A program made the translations under genes and the position numbers. DNA of 64,000 nt from NCBI GenBank assembly GCA_018713365.1, contig DVOU01000040.1, positions 1-64,000 on the forward strand. The letters run 5' to 3'. How positions within the stretch are numbered: position 1 is the first letter of the stretch; the number at the start of each line of letters is the position of its first letter. Below, in pieces: positions 1 through 7,052 of the stretch. The notes beneath the pieces are model-generated. The model saw nothing but the letters and a program-made list of their open reading frames with translations, was not told where the DNA came from and searched no databases. The stretch comes from Pullichristensenella excrementipullorum (GTDB lineage Bacteria; Bacillota; Clostridia; Christensenellales; Aristaeellaceae).

Positions 1-620
1 GGGTCCCGTTCCAACAGCGCGCGTGCCAGCTCATTGGCCGCGATCTGCCAAGCAAAGTGGCGCAGGGGAACGGACAGGAAACGCCGGGCGAATAATGCGT
101 TCAGCCGCACCATTTCTTCTTCCTGACCAAGAAGGGCGCATATCTCCTGAAACAGCGCGTCGGCCAGAACGGCATCCATGCGGCCGGCCGTGTCGGACCA
201 GATGTCCTGGATCATCCTTTCCATTGCCATTGCCAGATGGTCATCGAGCAGGCTGCAGAAATAGATCAGCGACCGCGTGTTGTCCACCTGGTTTTGCAGG
301 GGGTGCGCCTGCGCGTAAGCGCGCACGAAGGAATAGCATCCATTTGCCTGCGAATCTTTCTGCCCGCCGCCCTTCGCCACCATCCGGCAGCTTGCGGCCA
401 ATGCGTCCGTCGGCGAACCCTCCCGGTCAAAAAATTCTTCCTCGAGCGGGATGGAGCAGGCGATGAGCAGTTGGCGGATGTACTCGTCGAGCTTGTACGC
501 CCGTGCGCCAAGCCGCTTGCGGATGGAGCGTGCCAGCGCGAGGAAGGCATGGAAAGTGTTGTGCTGCCGGGCATAGTCCGTATCACCCAATATGCCCTGT
601 TCGGTCGCAAAGATGTTCAT
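1..620 (-). CDS. Hypothetical protein, 3' end outside the window
   Basis: An open frame runs leftward from ATG at 620 to the window edge without a stop, giving about 206 residues of a longer protein. The start is supported by a GGAGGT ribosome site five bases upstream. The N-terminus reads MNIFATEQGILGDTDY and the visible part is soluble, helix-prone and has no signal peptide or membrane segment. I recognise no domain. The segment ALFARRFLSVPLRHFAWQIA near the edge suggests a compact helical fold. No gene overlaps it on the other strand with comparable quality. Function unknown; the reading frame itself is fairly secure. Confidence 0.6.
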   Translation of the reverse strand, partial: MNIFATEQGILGDTDYARQHNTFHAFLALARSIRKRLGARAYKLDEYIRQLLIACSIPLEEEFFDREGSPTDALAASCRMVAKGGGQKDSQANGCYSFVRAYAQAHPLQNQVDNTRSLIYFCSLLDDHLAMAMERMIQDIWSDTAGRMDAVLADALFQEICALLGQEEEMVRLNALFARRFLSVPLRHFAWQIAANELARALLERD

Positions 621-878
621 AGTCTACCTCCCCGAATAAAGTCAGCGCGACCATGCAGGCAAAAGCTGCGCAAGCCGCGCCGCGGTAGCAGTAAACCTCT
701 TGCTTCGAAACATGTCAAGGCATTTCGAGGGTCGCAGGGGATAACTTTGGGGATTCTCTAAAATTACCCCCCTATCCCCCACTTTTCCCCCTTTGGGAGT
801 GCGTGGGGAAAATCTCGCTCCGTTTTACCCCGTCTGGACATTTCGCCAGATTGTATCAATTTCTGGTAAGGGAGCCAC

Positions 879-908
879 GCGCCAAGGCATGATGCCTTGG
901 CGCTTTTT
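879..908 (+). terminator. Intrinsic terminator, part of a duplicated segment
   Basis: Perfect 11-bp stem (879-889 with 893-903), three-base loop and a run of five T. The segment from GGAGCCACGCGCCA through TGTGTTGG recurs at 2134-2180, where it forms the tRNA-like 3' end plus its terminator. Here the tRNA body is absent, so the terminator has no obvious upstream gene. Confidence 0.75.
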
Positions 909-928
909 CTGTGTTGGACGCGCCCTCG

Positions 929-958
929 TTGACAGCGCAGGAAAGGGCGTGATAGAAT
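929..958 (+). promoter_or_regulatory. Sigma-A-type promoter, copy 1 of 3
   Basis: TTGACA (929-934), 18-bp spacer, TAGAAT (953-958). The spacer length and flanks match two further copies at 2014 and 2680. A partial second TAGAAT-like box lies just downstream at 963. Confidence 0.6.
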
Positions 959-1256
959 ACGTGATAGAATATAAGTGCGACGCAGGAGGCAGGCCTGCGC
1001 GTACGCACCTTGACAGAGACATGTGCGACGGTGGCAGCGCCGGGCCTGTTCCGGCTTCGGAAGTATGTGTCTGACGAGCAGGCGGAGCAGTTCTCTTCGT
1101 GGAACAGGTCCTGGAATGTTCTGGGGGCGGCCTATGCATGCGGATACGGTTATCGGCGTTGCCGCTTTTTTAAGCATCGCTACAACAGTGCGCCTGTGCG
1201 CAAAGGCCAACGGGAAATAAAGGTGCATTTCTGGCTCTTTGATCGAGGAGGCATGG

Positions 1257-1736
1257 ATGAAATTAAGGCTGATCAATGCGCTTGATGTTTTGGGAATGGG
1301 TGGCTACATTGACCTGCAAACCATGGAATACATTCATCCCCAATGGTATACTCAAAAATTTGAGAAAGAAAGAGGACTGACAAGCGAAGATTATTGGCGG
1401 TTTGCAGAAATGCCGGAACGATACCTGAAGCCCCCGCTATTGCGGAGTACGCCTCTGGCCTGTTTGACCGCCTTGCAAATGGGCGTGCCGCTTGACAAAT
1501 TGCTGGAAATGGGTTTTAACAAAGAGGAATACTGGGAAATTCTCTGTTTTGACCGGCCATTGGAAAAGGATGATGCCTACGAGCGTACAGATGCGGAAAG
1601 AAACGCACGCAAGGCGCTTGACGATCATATGCGCTCTCGCGGAGAGTATCTGGCGTTTTTGACGAAAAAGAGCGAGAATGCACAGGCGATCGCGAGGAAA
1701 TGGTTTGAGAGGCAGGGAATAGAGCTTTACGAATGA
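1257..1736 (+). CDS. Hypothetical protein, 159 aa
   Basis: ATG at 1257 is chosen because GGAGG (1247-1251) sits five bases upstream; an in-frame TTG at 1239 would place the site inside the gene. The product is soluble and charged, with no signal peptide. It starts MKLRLINALDVLGMGGYIDL and contains LLEMGFNKEEYWEILCFDRP in the middle and an Arg/Lys-rich C-terminal helix ending IELYE. I recognise no family. It stands alone between repeat-rich non-coding stretches, and it is somewhat richer in A+T than the genes further right, which could indicate a different origin. Confidence 0.65.
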   Translation: MKLRLINALDVLGMGGYIDLQTMEYIHPQWYTQKFEKERGLTSEDYWRFAEMPERYLKPPLLRSTPLACLTALQMGVPLDKLLEMGFNKEEYWEILCFDRPLEKDDAYERTDAERNARKALDDHMRSRGEYLAFLTKKSENAQAIARKWFERQGIELYE

Positions 1737-2013
1737 AGCGCTCCCACGGCCTTTCCTGTAGAATGATCCGTATGGGCGTTGAGGGCTCGCGCACTTGGGC
1801 GGAAGGTTTCCCCATCCAGCGCATCTCTGGCCCGGTCCTCCGTGGATCGGGGTTTCTCCCAAATCGGCTGGCGCACGACCAGGCCAAGCGAACGCAGGAG
1901 AACATCTTCGACGGTTCCTCCCTCGCCGTCCGCGCAGGCAGACCGGCGATGGGGCCACAACGGCGCGCTGTACAGCTGCGTGCATGACTTTCCGGGCGAC
2001 GCCGCAGGCATCG
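1737..2013. other. Intergenic stretch, nothing recognised
   Basis: GC-rich sequence between the unknown gene and the second promoter copy. No gene, no clear hairpin terminator and no RNA family that I recognise. Confidence 0.4.
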
Positions 2014-2043
2014 TTGACAGCGTCGGAAGGCTCGTGGTAGAAT
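2014..2043 (+). promoter_or_regulatory. Sigma-A-type promoter, copy 2 of 3, upstream of tRNA-like sequence
   Basis: TTGACA (2014-2019), 18-bp spacer, TAGAAT (2038-2043). It sits about 25 bases before the tRNA-Asn-like sequence and is its likely promoter. The flanking leader GTGCGACGCAGG is shared with copy 1. Confidence 0.65.
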
Positions 2044-2065
2044 ACAGGTGCGACGCAGGGGACGG

Positions 2066-2140
2066 CATAATGATTTTCAATGGCAGAGTATTCGGCTGTT
2101 AACCGAAGGGTTGTAAGTTCGAGTCTTACCTGAGGAGCCA
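2066..2140 (+). tRNA. tRNA-Asn(GTT)-like sequence with degenerate 5' end
   Basis: The anticodon arm is intact (TTCGG, loop CTGTTAA at 2096-2102, CCGAA), giving anticodon GTT. The T arm is intact (GTAAG, TTCGAGT, CTTAC; 2113-2129), followed by a seven-base 3' acceptor strand, a discriminator G and an encoded CCA (2138-2140). The D loop AATGGCA is also typical. The 5' acceptor strand, however, does not pair with CTGAGGA and the D stem is poor. A functional tRNA-Asn would be expected to begin close to TCCTCAG. A promoter lies upstream and a terminator directly downstream. I read it as a tRNA-Asn gene whose 5' end has decayed or been replaced; function is doubtful. Confidence 0.55.
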
Positions 2141-2141
2141 C

Positions 2142-2171
2142 GCGCCAGGGCATAAAGCCTTGGCGCTTTTT
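2142..2171 (+). terminator. Intrinsic terminator of the tRNA-like gene
   Basis: Stem GCGCCAGGG with CCTTGGCGC (one G-T pair), loop CATAAAG-like, then TTTTT. It starts two bases after the encoded CCA and is the second copy of the element at 879-908. Confidence 0.75.
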
Positions 2172-2680
2172 CTGTGTTGGAAGGATGAGACATAGAATAA
2201 TGCAGAAAGTACAATAAAATAAGCGTGCCAGATCGTCCGTTCGTGACATACAAGGACGAAGCCGCAAGGCAAAGCCGTGATGCGCATGTTTGGAGCGCCC
2301 GCATTTGAAGCCTCGTCGTTTATTTGTGGCGGAAGGATGGGTTGAAGAAGCGAGAAATAATGCAATATGTGCAATAAACAGACGCACATGACCGTCTGTC
2401 AGCGGCGACTGGAAGGCCCGCAGGTCGGACATTGCAAGGCTCAACTCAAGCCGCAAGGCAAGCCGCGATGCGCATGTTTGGCGCGGCTGCATTTGAGGCC
2501 CCGGCGCTTTTTTTGTGCCGGAAGATGGGATGAAGGAATGGAAATAATGCAGAAAATGCAATAAAACGAACGCGCAGGATAGCCCATTCGTGGCGGCTGG
2601 AATGACTGCAGGTCGGACATTGCAAGGACGAAGCCGCAGGGCAAGCCGCGCGGGACGCATGTTCGGCGCGGTGCATTTAT
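2161..2680. repeat. Three diverged tandem units of about 150-190 bp
   Basis: Units begin near 2161, 2313 and 2501. Each opens with a GCGCTTTTT-like terminator tail and GGAAGATGGG. Each then has an ATAATGCAG...CAATAAA block and ends in GCCGC...GCATGTT.GG.GCG. Units two and three share long stretches such as GCAGGTCGGACATTGCAAGG; unit one lacks about 30 bases of this part. No conserved reading frame is apparent. The first unit begins inside the tRNA-like terminator, so the array seems to derive from the tRNA 3' flank. Confidence 0.65.
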
Positions 2681-2709
2681 TGACAGGGCTGGAAGAGGCA
2701 TGGCAGAAT
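2680..2709 (+). promoter_or_regulatory. Sigma-A-type promoter, copy 3 of 3
   Basis: TTGACA (2680-2685), 18-bp spacer, CAGAAT (2704-2709). It matches the two earlier copies in spacing and flanks, but the -10 box has a mismatch and no gene follows it. Confidence 0.45.
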
Positions 2710-3249
2710 ACTGATGTGGACGCAGGGGGAGAGTTCGCGCTCGTGCGAATGTCTGCATAAGGGAACTCTTTTGCCCCATCGGGCTGAGAGCGTCTGTGGC
2801 TGGGGGTTTCTTGGGGAACTTCGCGGGATCGTATTGTTCGGGCAATGCTTCATTGTATCCAAACCCCGGCGCGGACGGCCAAAGTCGATGTCTGCGCCGG
2901 GGCGTTTCGCCCGATCGTTTGATTTTACGCCTTTTGCCGGGTCTACGCGCTGTTTCTGAGGGTGGATGCCATGCCGCCATCGGCGTTCGTGGTGGCTTTT
3001 CCACCATCGCGTTTCAGAGATGCCGCGCAAAACCGGCGATGGGCGTTTGGGCGGCTCCCGGCGCTTTTTGAAGGCTGGTCAAGGCGCTGTGATCGCTGCG
3101 GTGCGCGCCCATACGGCTTCTCTGTTTCTTTGCGGGGCGCTTGAGCGACCTTGAAAGGAAACGCAAAGCGCCGACCGGCGCGTGTTGATCGGCGCTTGAC
3201 GGACTGCCGGTGGATACAGCGGCAGATATATCGCGGGAGGAGGCGCGGC
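2710..3249. other. Non-coding stretch with hairpins
   Basis: No gene is convincing here. There is a perfect nine-base inverted repeat, CCCCGGCGC (2864-2872) with GCGCCGGGG (2894-2902), and a weaker GAGTTC/GAACTC pair near 2731-2768. The right end carries the terminator of the arabinofuranosidase gene. Confidence 0.45.
3166..3197 (-). terminator. Hairpin terminator after the GH51 gene
   Basis: Nine-base stem AAGCGCCGA with TCGGCGCTT. On the minus strand it follows the stop of the arabinofuranosidase gene by about 50 bases. The T tract is short. Confidence 0.5.
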
Positions 3250-4788
3250 TCAGGCCGTCGCGCCTTTGGCGGACGGACCCTTCCCTTTCAGCCGTATCAC
3301 GTTCCAGCTGAGCGGTTGCAGGGCGATCTCCAGCCGTCCCGCCTCCATGACGCCGCGCTCGCCGGCGCGGGGCGCGACCTCGTTGGGCGCGCTCTCCGTG
3401 TTGACGGCGTTGACGTCGTCGTGGTGCAAAACGATGTGTTCTTCCACCGTAAGATCGCCAAATCCCCGCGTGTCGCAGGTGAGCAAAAGATCGTCGCTCA
3501 GGGAGCGGTTCACCGCGAAGATGGTCACATCGCCTTCGTCGTTCAGCGTCGCCGCCGCGTCGAGGAGGGGCACGCTTTCACGGTCGGCGCAATCGTAGAC
3601 CGGGCTTTTGATCGCCGGCCGGAGCGCCGTGCCACGGCCGTAGGTGGAAGCGTGCAGCAGCGGCCAGTAGATCGTCTGCGCCCAGGCGCCGCAGCCGTTG
3701 CGCGTCATGATCGGCGCGATGACGTTGACAAGCTGCGCCATGCAGGCGATCTTGACGCGGTCGGCGTTGCGCAGGAAGGTGATGAGCATCAGGCCGACCA
3801 GCAGCGCGTCCTCGAAGTTGTAAACGTCCTCCAAGAGCGGCAGCGCCCTGCCCCAGCGGGCCTTCTTTTTGATCTCCTCATCCTGCTCGCTGGAGTGATA
3901 CCATACGTTCCATTCGTCGAAACTCAGGCCCAGCTTTTTGCAGCTGCGCTTCGTGGCGCCAACGGCGTCGCAGATGGAGACCACGGCCTTGATGAAGGCG
4001 TCCATCTCCATGTTGCGCGCAAGGAAGCTGGCGGTATCGTGCGTCGGGTCGCCATAGTAGCGGTGCAGGGACACATAGTCGACCTGATCGTAGCATTCGG
4101 TGAGCATCGTGTATTCCCAGGCGCCGAACGTGGGCATGTCCGGCGAGGAACTTCCGCAGGCCACCAGTTCGATGCCGGGATCGACCCAGCGCATCATTTT
4201 CGCCGCCTCGCGCGCGCGGCAGCCGTACTCATAGGCGGATTTGTGCCCCATCTGCCAGGGCGCGTCCATCTCGTTGCCCAGGCACCAGAGCTTGATGCCG
4301 AACGGCTCCTTCGCGCCGTTGCGGATGCGCATATCGCTGAAATAGCTCCCGCCGGGATGGTTGGCGTATTCGACGATGTTGCGGGCGGCGTCCTCATCGC
4401 GCGTGCCGAGGTTGACGGCGTACATGATCTGCGAGCCGACCTCGCCGGCCCACTGCGCGAACTCGTGCAGGCCCACTTCATTGGTCTCCGTGGTGAACCA
4501 GGCGAGGTCCAGCCGCCGCGGCCGCTCTTCCCGGGGGCCGACGCTGTCCTCCCAGTTGAAGCCGGAGACGAAATTGCCGCCGGGATAGCGTATGATCGGT
4601 ATGCGCAGGCGCTTCACAAGCTCGATCACATCCCTGCGGAAGCCAAAGCCGTCCGCCAGAGGATGCTCCGGCTCATAAATGCCGCCGTAGACCGCGCGGC
4701 CAAGATGCTCGATAAAAGAGCCGTACAATCGGGGGTCGATCGCGCCGATCGCGTAGTCCCGATCCAGAACCAGTTCTGCCCGTTTCAT
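3250..4788 (-). CDS. Intracellular alpha-L-arabinofuranosidase, GH51
   Basis: Predicted to release terminal L-arabinose from arabinan or arabinoxylan oligosaccharides by a retaining mechanism. The 512-residue length is normal for family GH51. A TIM barrel carries the acid/base in CLGNEMD (Glu173) and the nucleophile in SFDEWNVW (Glu292), followed by a beta-sandwich C-terminal domain. The N-terminal block LYGSFIEHLGRAVYGGIYEP and the RYPGGNFVSGFNWED loop are typical of the family. There is no signal peptide, so it acts on imported oligosaccharides. It is the only intact gene of a decayed carbohydrate cluster: downstream is non-coding, upstream are an acetylesterase remnant and a sugar-binding-protein remnant on the same strand. 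Confidence 0.93.
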   Translation of the reverse strand: MKRAELVLDRDYAIGAIDPRLYGSFIEHLGRAVYGGIYEPEHPLADGFGFRRDVIELVKRLRIPIIRYPGGNFVSGFNWEDSVGPREERPRRLDLAWFTTETNEVGLHEFAQWAGEVGSQIMYAVNLGTRDEDAARNIVEYANHPGGSYFSDMRIRNGAKEPFGIKLWCLGNEMDAPWQMGHKSAYEYGCRAREAAKMMRWVDPGIELVACGSSSPDMPTFGAWEYTMLTECYDQVDYVSLHRYYGDPTHDTASFLARNMEMDAFIKAVVSICDAVGATKRSCKKLGLSFDEWNVWYHSSEQDEEIKKKARWGRALPLLEDVYNFEDALLVGLMLITFLRNADRVKIACMAQLVNVIAPIMTRNGCGAWAQTIYWPLLHASTYGRGTALRPAIKSPVYDCADRESVPLLDAAATLNDEGDVTIFAVNRSLSDDLLLTCDTRGFGDLTVEEHIVLHHDDVNAVNTESAPNEVAPRAGERGVMEAGRLEIALQPLSWNVIRLKGKGPSAKGATA

Positions 4789-4864
4789 GCTTTGCGTCGC
4801 CTACCTTCATCTCAAAATGCAAGACTGTCTTCTCTCATCCATCCCCGCCCGAGGACGCAGCCCC

Positions 4865-5842
4865 TCAGGCGCGCCGTTCGTTGGCGCTGAGGATCGCGGG
4901 GCGCGCGGGGATGCCCGCGCTGTTTTTCAGGCCGACTTTGCAATAGCCCGTCCACGCCAGGCGCACTTGCGTGGGCGCGTCCGCGCGGATGCTTTCGCCG
5001 AGGACCGTGAGCGTGTCCCCCTCGGCGGCGCAGGCGTCGTAGCCCACGGGGTATCCGTCTTGATACAGCTCCAGCCCGTCCAGCCGCGCGCCGTCCAGAT
5101 GCAGCCCGTCCCCGGCGTGGTCAAAGCGGATGTCGATGCGGGAATCGCTGACGGCGGCGCTCTTCATCCGCGGCGCTTCGCACAATACGTCCTCGCCGTA
5201 CACATAGCGCGCGGCCAGCAGCGCCAGCCGCTCGCCCACCGGGCGCTTTTCCTTGGGGTGGATGTCCCAGCGGGAGCCGCAGTCCGTGATGACGGCCATC
5301 GCGGTGTTGGGAACGTTGTCCGCCACCCACTGCTGCGCGGAGCGCACCTCCGGGTAGCGGTCGCCCCGGCAGGCCATCCAGCGCTCGAATGGCGCCAGCT
5401 GGACGAAGAGGAAGGGCAGTTCCTCGCCCCACAGGTCTCTCCAGGAGCGGATCAGCGCCGGGAAAATGCGGTGGTAGAGTTCGGCCCGTTCGTCGTCCGC
5501 CTCGCCCTGATACCACAAAACGCCCCGCGCCCCGTAGGGGGCCACCTGACACACCATCGAGCGGTACAGCCCCGCCGGACGGCGCTCGCAGAACGGCCCC
5601 ATGACCGGCTGGAGCGCGTCCGTCAGCCCCAGTTCGGCGACTTTTTGCAGGATGACGTCGGTCGGATAGCCGATCTGCAGAATGTCCGCGAGCGGGTCGG
5701 CGAGCTGGTCGGTCCGATAGTTGCGCGCGTCCGCGCGAAAGTCGGCCATGTACTTCTTCAAATCGAGCGCGGCGGTCGCCTCCGCGTATCCTTCGAGCCA
5801 TTTTTCGCCGCCGCAGGCGCGGATGGCGGCTGAAGAGCATCC
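4865..5842 (-). pseudogene. Sialate O-acetylesterase (SASA/SGNH) remnant, N-terminus missing
   Basis: The C-terminal part of a sialate O-acetylesterase-like enzyme, which would remove acetyl groups from sugars. Visible family features are VLWYQGEADD and the catalytic Asp/His block DIHPKEKRPVGERLA. The frame opens at an in-frame TGA (5843-5845) with no good start; the first usable codon is a TTG at 5761. Family members are usually 450-650 residues and carry the nucleophile serine near the N-terminus; about 150-200 N-terminal residues including that serine are absent. A separate short frame starting with a good ribosome site at 5879 (MNKENAKGGSFL) runs into it out of frame. I infer an internal deletion or rearrangement, so the product is unlikely to be active. 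Confidence 0.7.
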
Positions 5843-5893
5843 TCAGAAAGCTGCCGCCCTTTGCGTTCTCTTTGTTCATGAGTTTGTTCCTTC

Positions 5894-5965
5894 CTTTCGT
5901 TCAAAGGATCGCGCGAGATCTCTATATTCAAATGCCCTCGCCTGAACGAAAGAAACAGAGGGCAT
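5894..5965. repeat. Overlapping inverted repeats
   Basis: CTTTCGTTCA (5894-5903) is perfectly complementary to TGAACGAAAG (5943-5952). A second pair, ATGCCCTC (5932-5939) and GAGGGCAT (5958-5965), overlaps it, so the two hairpins exclude each other. They lie just upstream of the short frame starting at 5879 on the minus strand. Confidence 0.45.
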
Positions 5966-6124
5966 GCTGTGCGTCCCATCCAAAGGGCGGACATCGCCTA
6001 AGCGCGATGCCGCCGCGGTCGAGCAGGTATGGAAGAGCCTTTGGAAAAGACGGGCGACCAGGTTGCGCGTGGCCGCCCGCCATACAGCTTGGAGTACGTC
6101 AGGTAAGGTATTCAGCGGTCGCCA

Positions 6125-6430
6125 TCAGGCGTCCATGTCGATGTTCATCTTCTCGGCCCAGGCGTCCACGTCTTCCGGCATGAGGATGGTGGAGCCGGAG
6201 TCGGTCTTGGCGGGAACTTCCTTGCCGTTGCGCAGGTCGTTCGCCAGCATCACGGCGCCGTAGCCCATGTCGTACCACATCTGGGCGACCGTCGCGGCCA
6301 TGGTGCCGTCCTTGATGGCTTGCAGGTTCTCCACCGCGTCGTCGATGCCGATGACGGTGAACTCGCCCTGCAGGCCCTCGGATTCCACATACTTCGCCTC
6401 CCCGGAGCGCATCAACGCCGGCATTATCTG
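6125..6430 (-). pseudogene. Sugar ABC transporter substrate-binding protein, C-terminal remnant
   Basis: About 100 residues matching the C-terminal lobe of a type 1 (RbsB-like) periplasmic sugar-binding protein. The visible hallmarks are VIGIDDAVENLQAIKDGTM and VAQMWYDMGYGAVMLANDL. The signal peptide and the first two thirds are missing. The frame meets a stop only about 20 bases beyond the point where homology ends, and on the other side of that point a plus-strand regulator fragment begins. It would have belonged to a sugar importer linked to the arabinofuranosidase. No ATPase or permease genes are adjacent. Confidence 0.75.
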
Positions 6431-6911
6431 GATGGGACACGGCTATGTGGAATACATGATCCCCAACTACCTCAAGCCGGGGCAGAAGCTCCTGGAATTG
6501 CAGGTCTCGATGGAGATTGCCAGCGAAGCGCCGGGTTTTTGCGAGGACTGGCCCAGCGATGTGTACTTCTACATCAACGATATTGAGCTGTGCAGCTGGA
6601 CATTGCCCGGCGATTTCGGCAAAAAGCTGGGCATCTATACGCCCACGTGGTGGGATCGGAACTGGAACCAGTACGGGCAGTTGAAGTTCCTCTCCATCGA
6701 CGCCCACGGCACCTATGTGGACGGCATCAAGCGCTCGCACGTGCAGCTCGATCAGCTCGCCCTCACCCACGATTCGACGATCAAACTGCGCATCTCCGCC
6801 CCGGAAACGGCGAAGCACCGCGGCGGGCTGACGATCTACGGCCGCTCGTTCGGCAACTACGATCAGGATATCCGCGTGCGCATGCACTACAAAGAGCAGG
6901 CCGCCGAATAG
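6428..6911 (+). pseudogene. ArsR-family-type regulator, C-terminal remnant
   Basis: About 160 residues resembling the large C-terminal domain found in many Firmicute ArsR-type sugar-cluster regulators. Hallmarks are WMGHGYVEY, EDWPSDVYFYIND, SWTLPGDFGKK, YGQLKFLSIDAHGTY and a Gly-rich end near IYGRSFGNYDQDIRV. The DNA-binding winged-helix N-terminus is absent. The frame does extend upstream to an ATG, but that part is antisense to the binding-protein remnant and is not regulator-like. The two remnants therefore meet head to head at about 6427. The domain assignment is from memory of the family, not a search. Confidence 0.65.
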
Positions 6912-6975
6912 CGCCCTGCGGCGATGCGGGCGATCTTCGCCGGCGGCGGGGGTTTTCATCAGCGCCCTGCGGCGC

Positions 6976-7029
6976 AAAAACGGTCACGGGCTTCCCGAAG
7001 TGCAAATTCTGTCGGGAAGCCCGTGACCG
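6976..7029 (-). terminator. Intrinsic terminator of the ABC exporter operon
   Basis: Perfect 18-bp stem (6981-6998 with 7012-7029), a 13-base loop and five T on the minus strand. It lies 24 bases beyond the exporter stop codon. Confidence 0.9.
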
Positions 7030-7052
7030 CAGCTATGATGAGGGGGCCTGTC

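Larger units (their letters stand above)
621..1256. other. Gene-poor stretch with a terminator and a promoter copy
   Basis: I see no convincing gene here. It holds a strong hairpin terminator (879-908) and a sigma-A-type promoter (929-958), both listed separately. The promoter is followed by a leader, GTGCGACGCAGG, that recurs downstream of the promoter at 2014. No tRNA or protein gene of recognisable type follows this copy before the unknown gene at 1257. Confidence 0.5.

Noticed and set aside
1..3249. Prophage or integrative element at the left end
   Set aside because: No integrase, transposase, phage or conjugation gene is visible; only repeats and a degenerate tRNA-like sequence.
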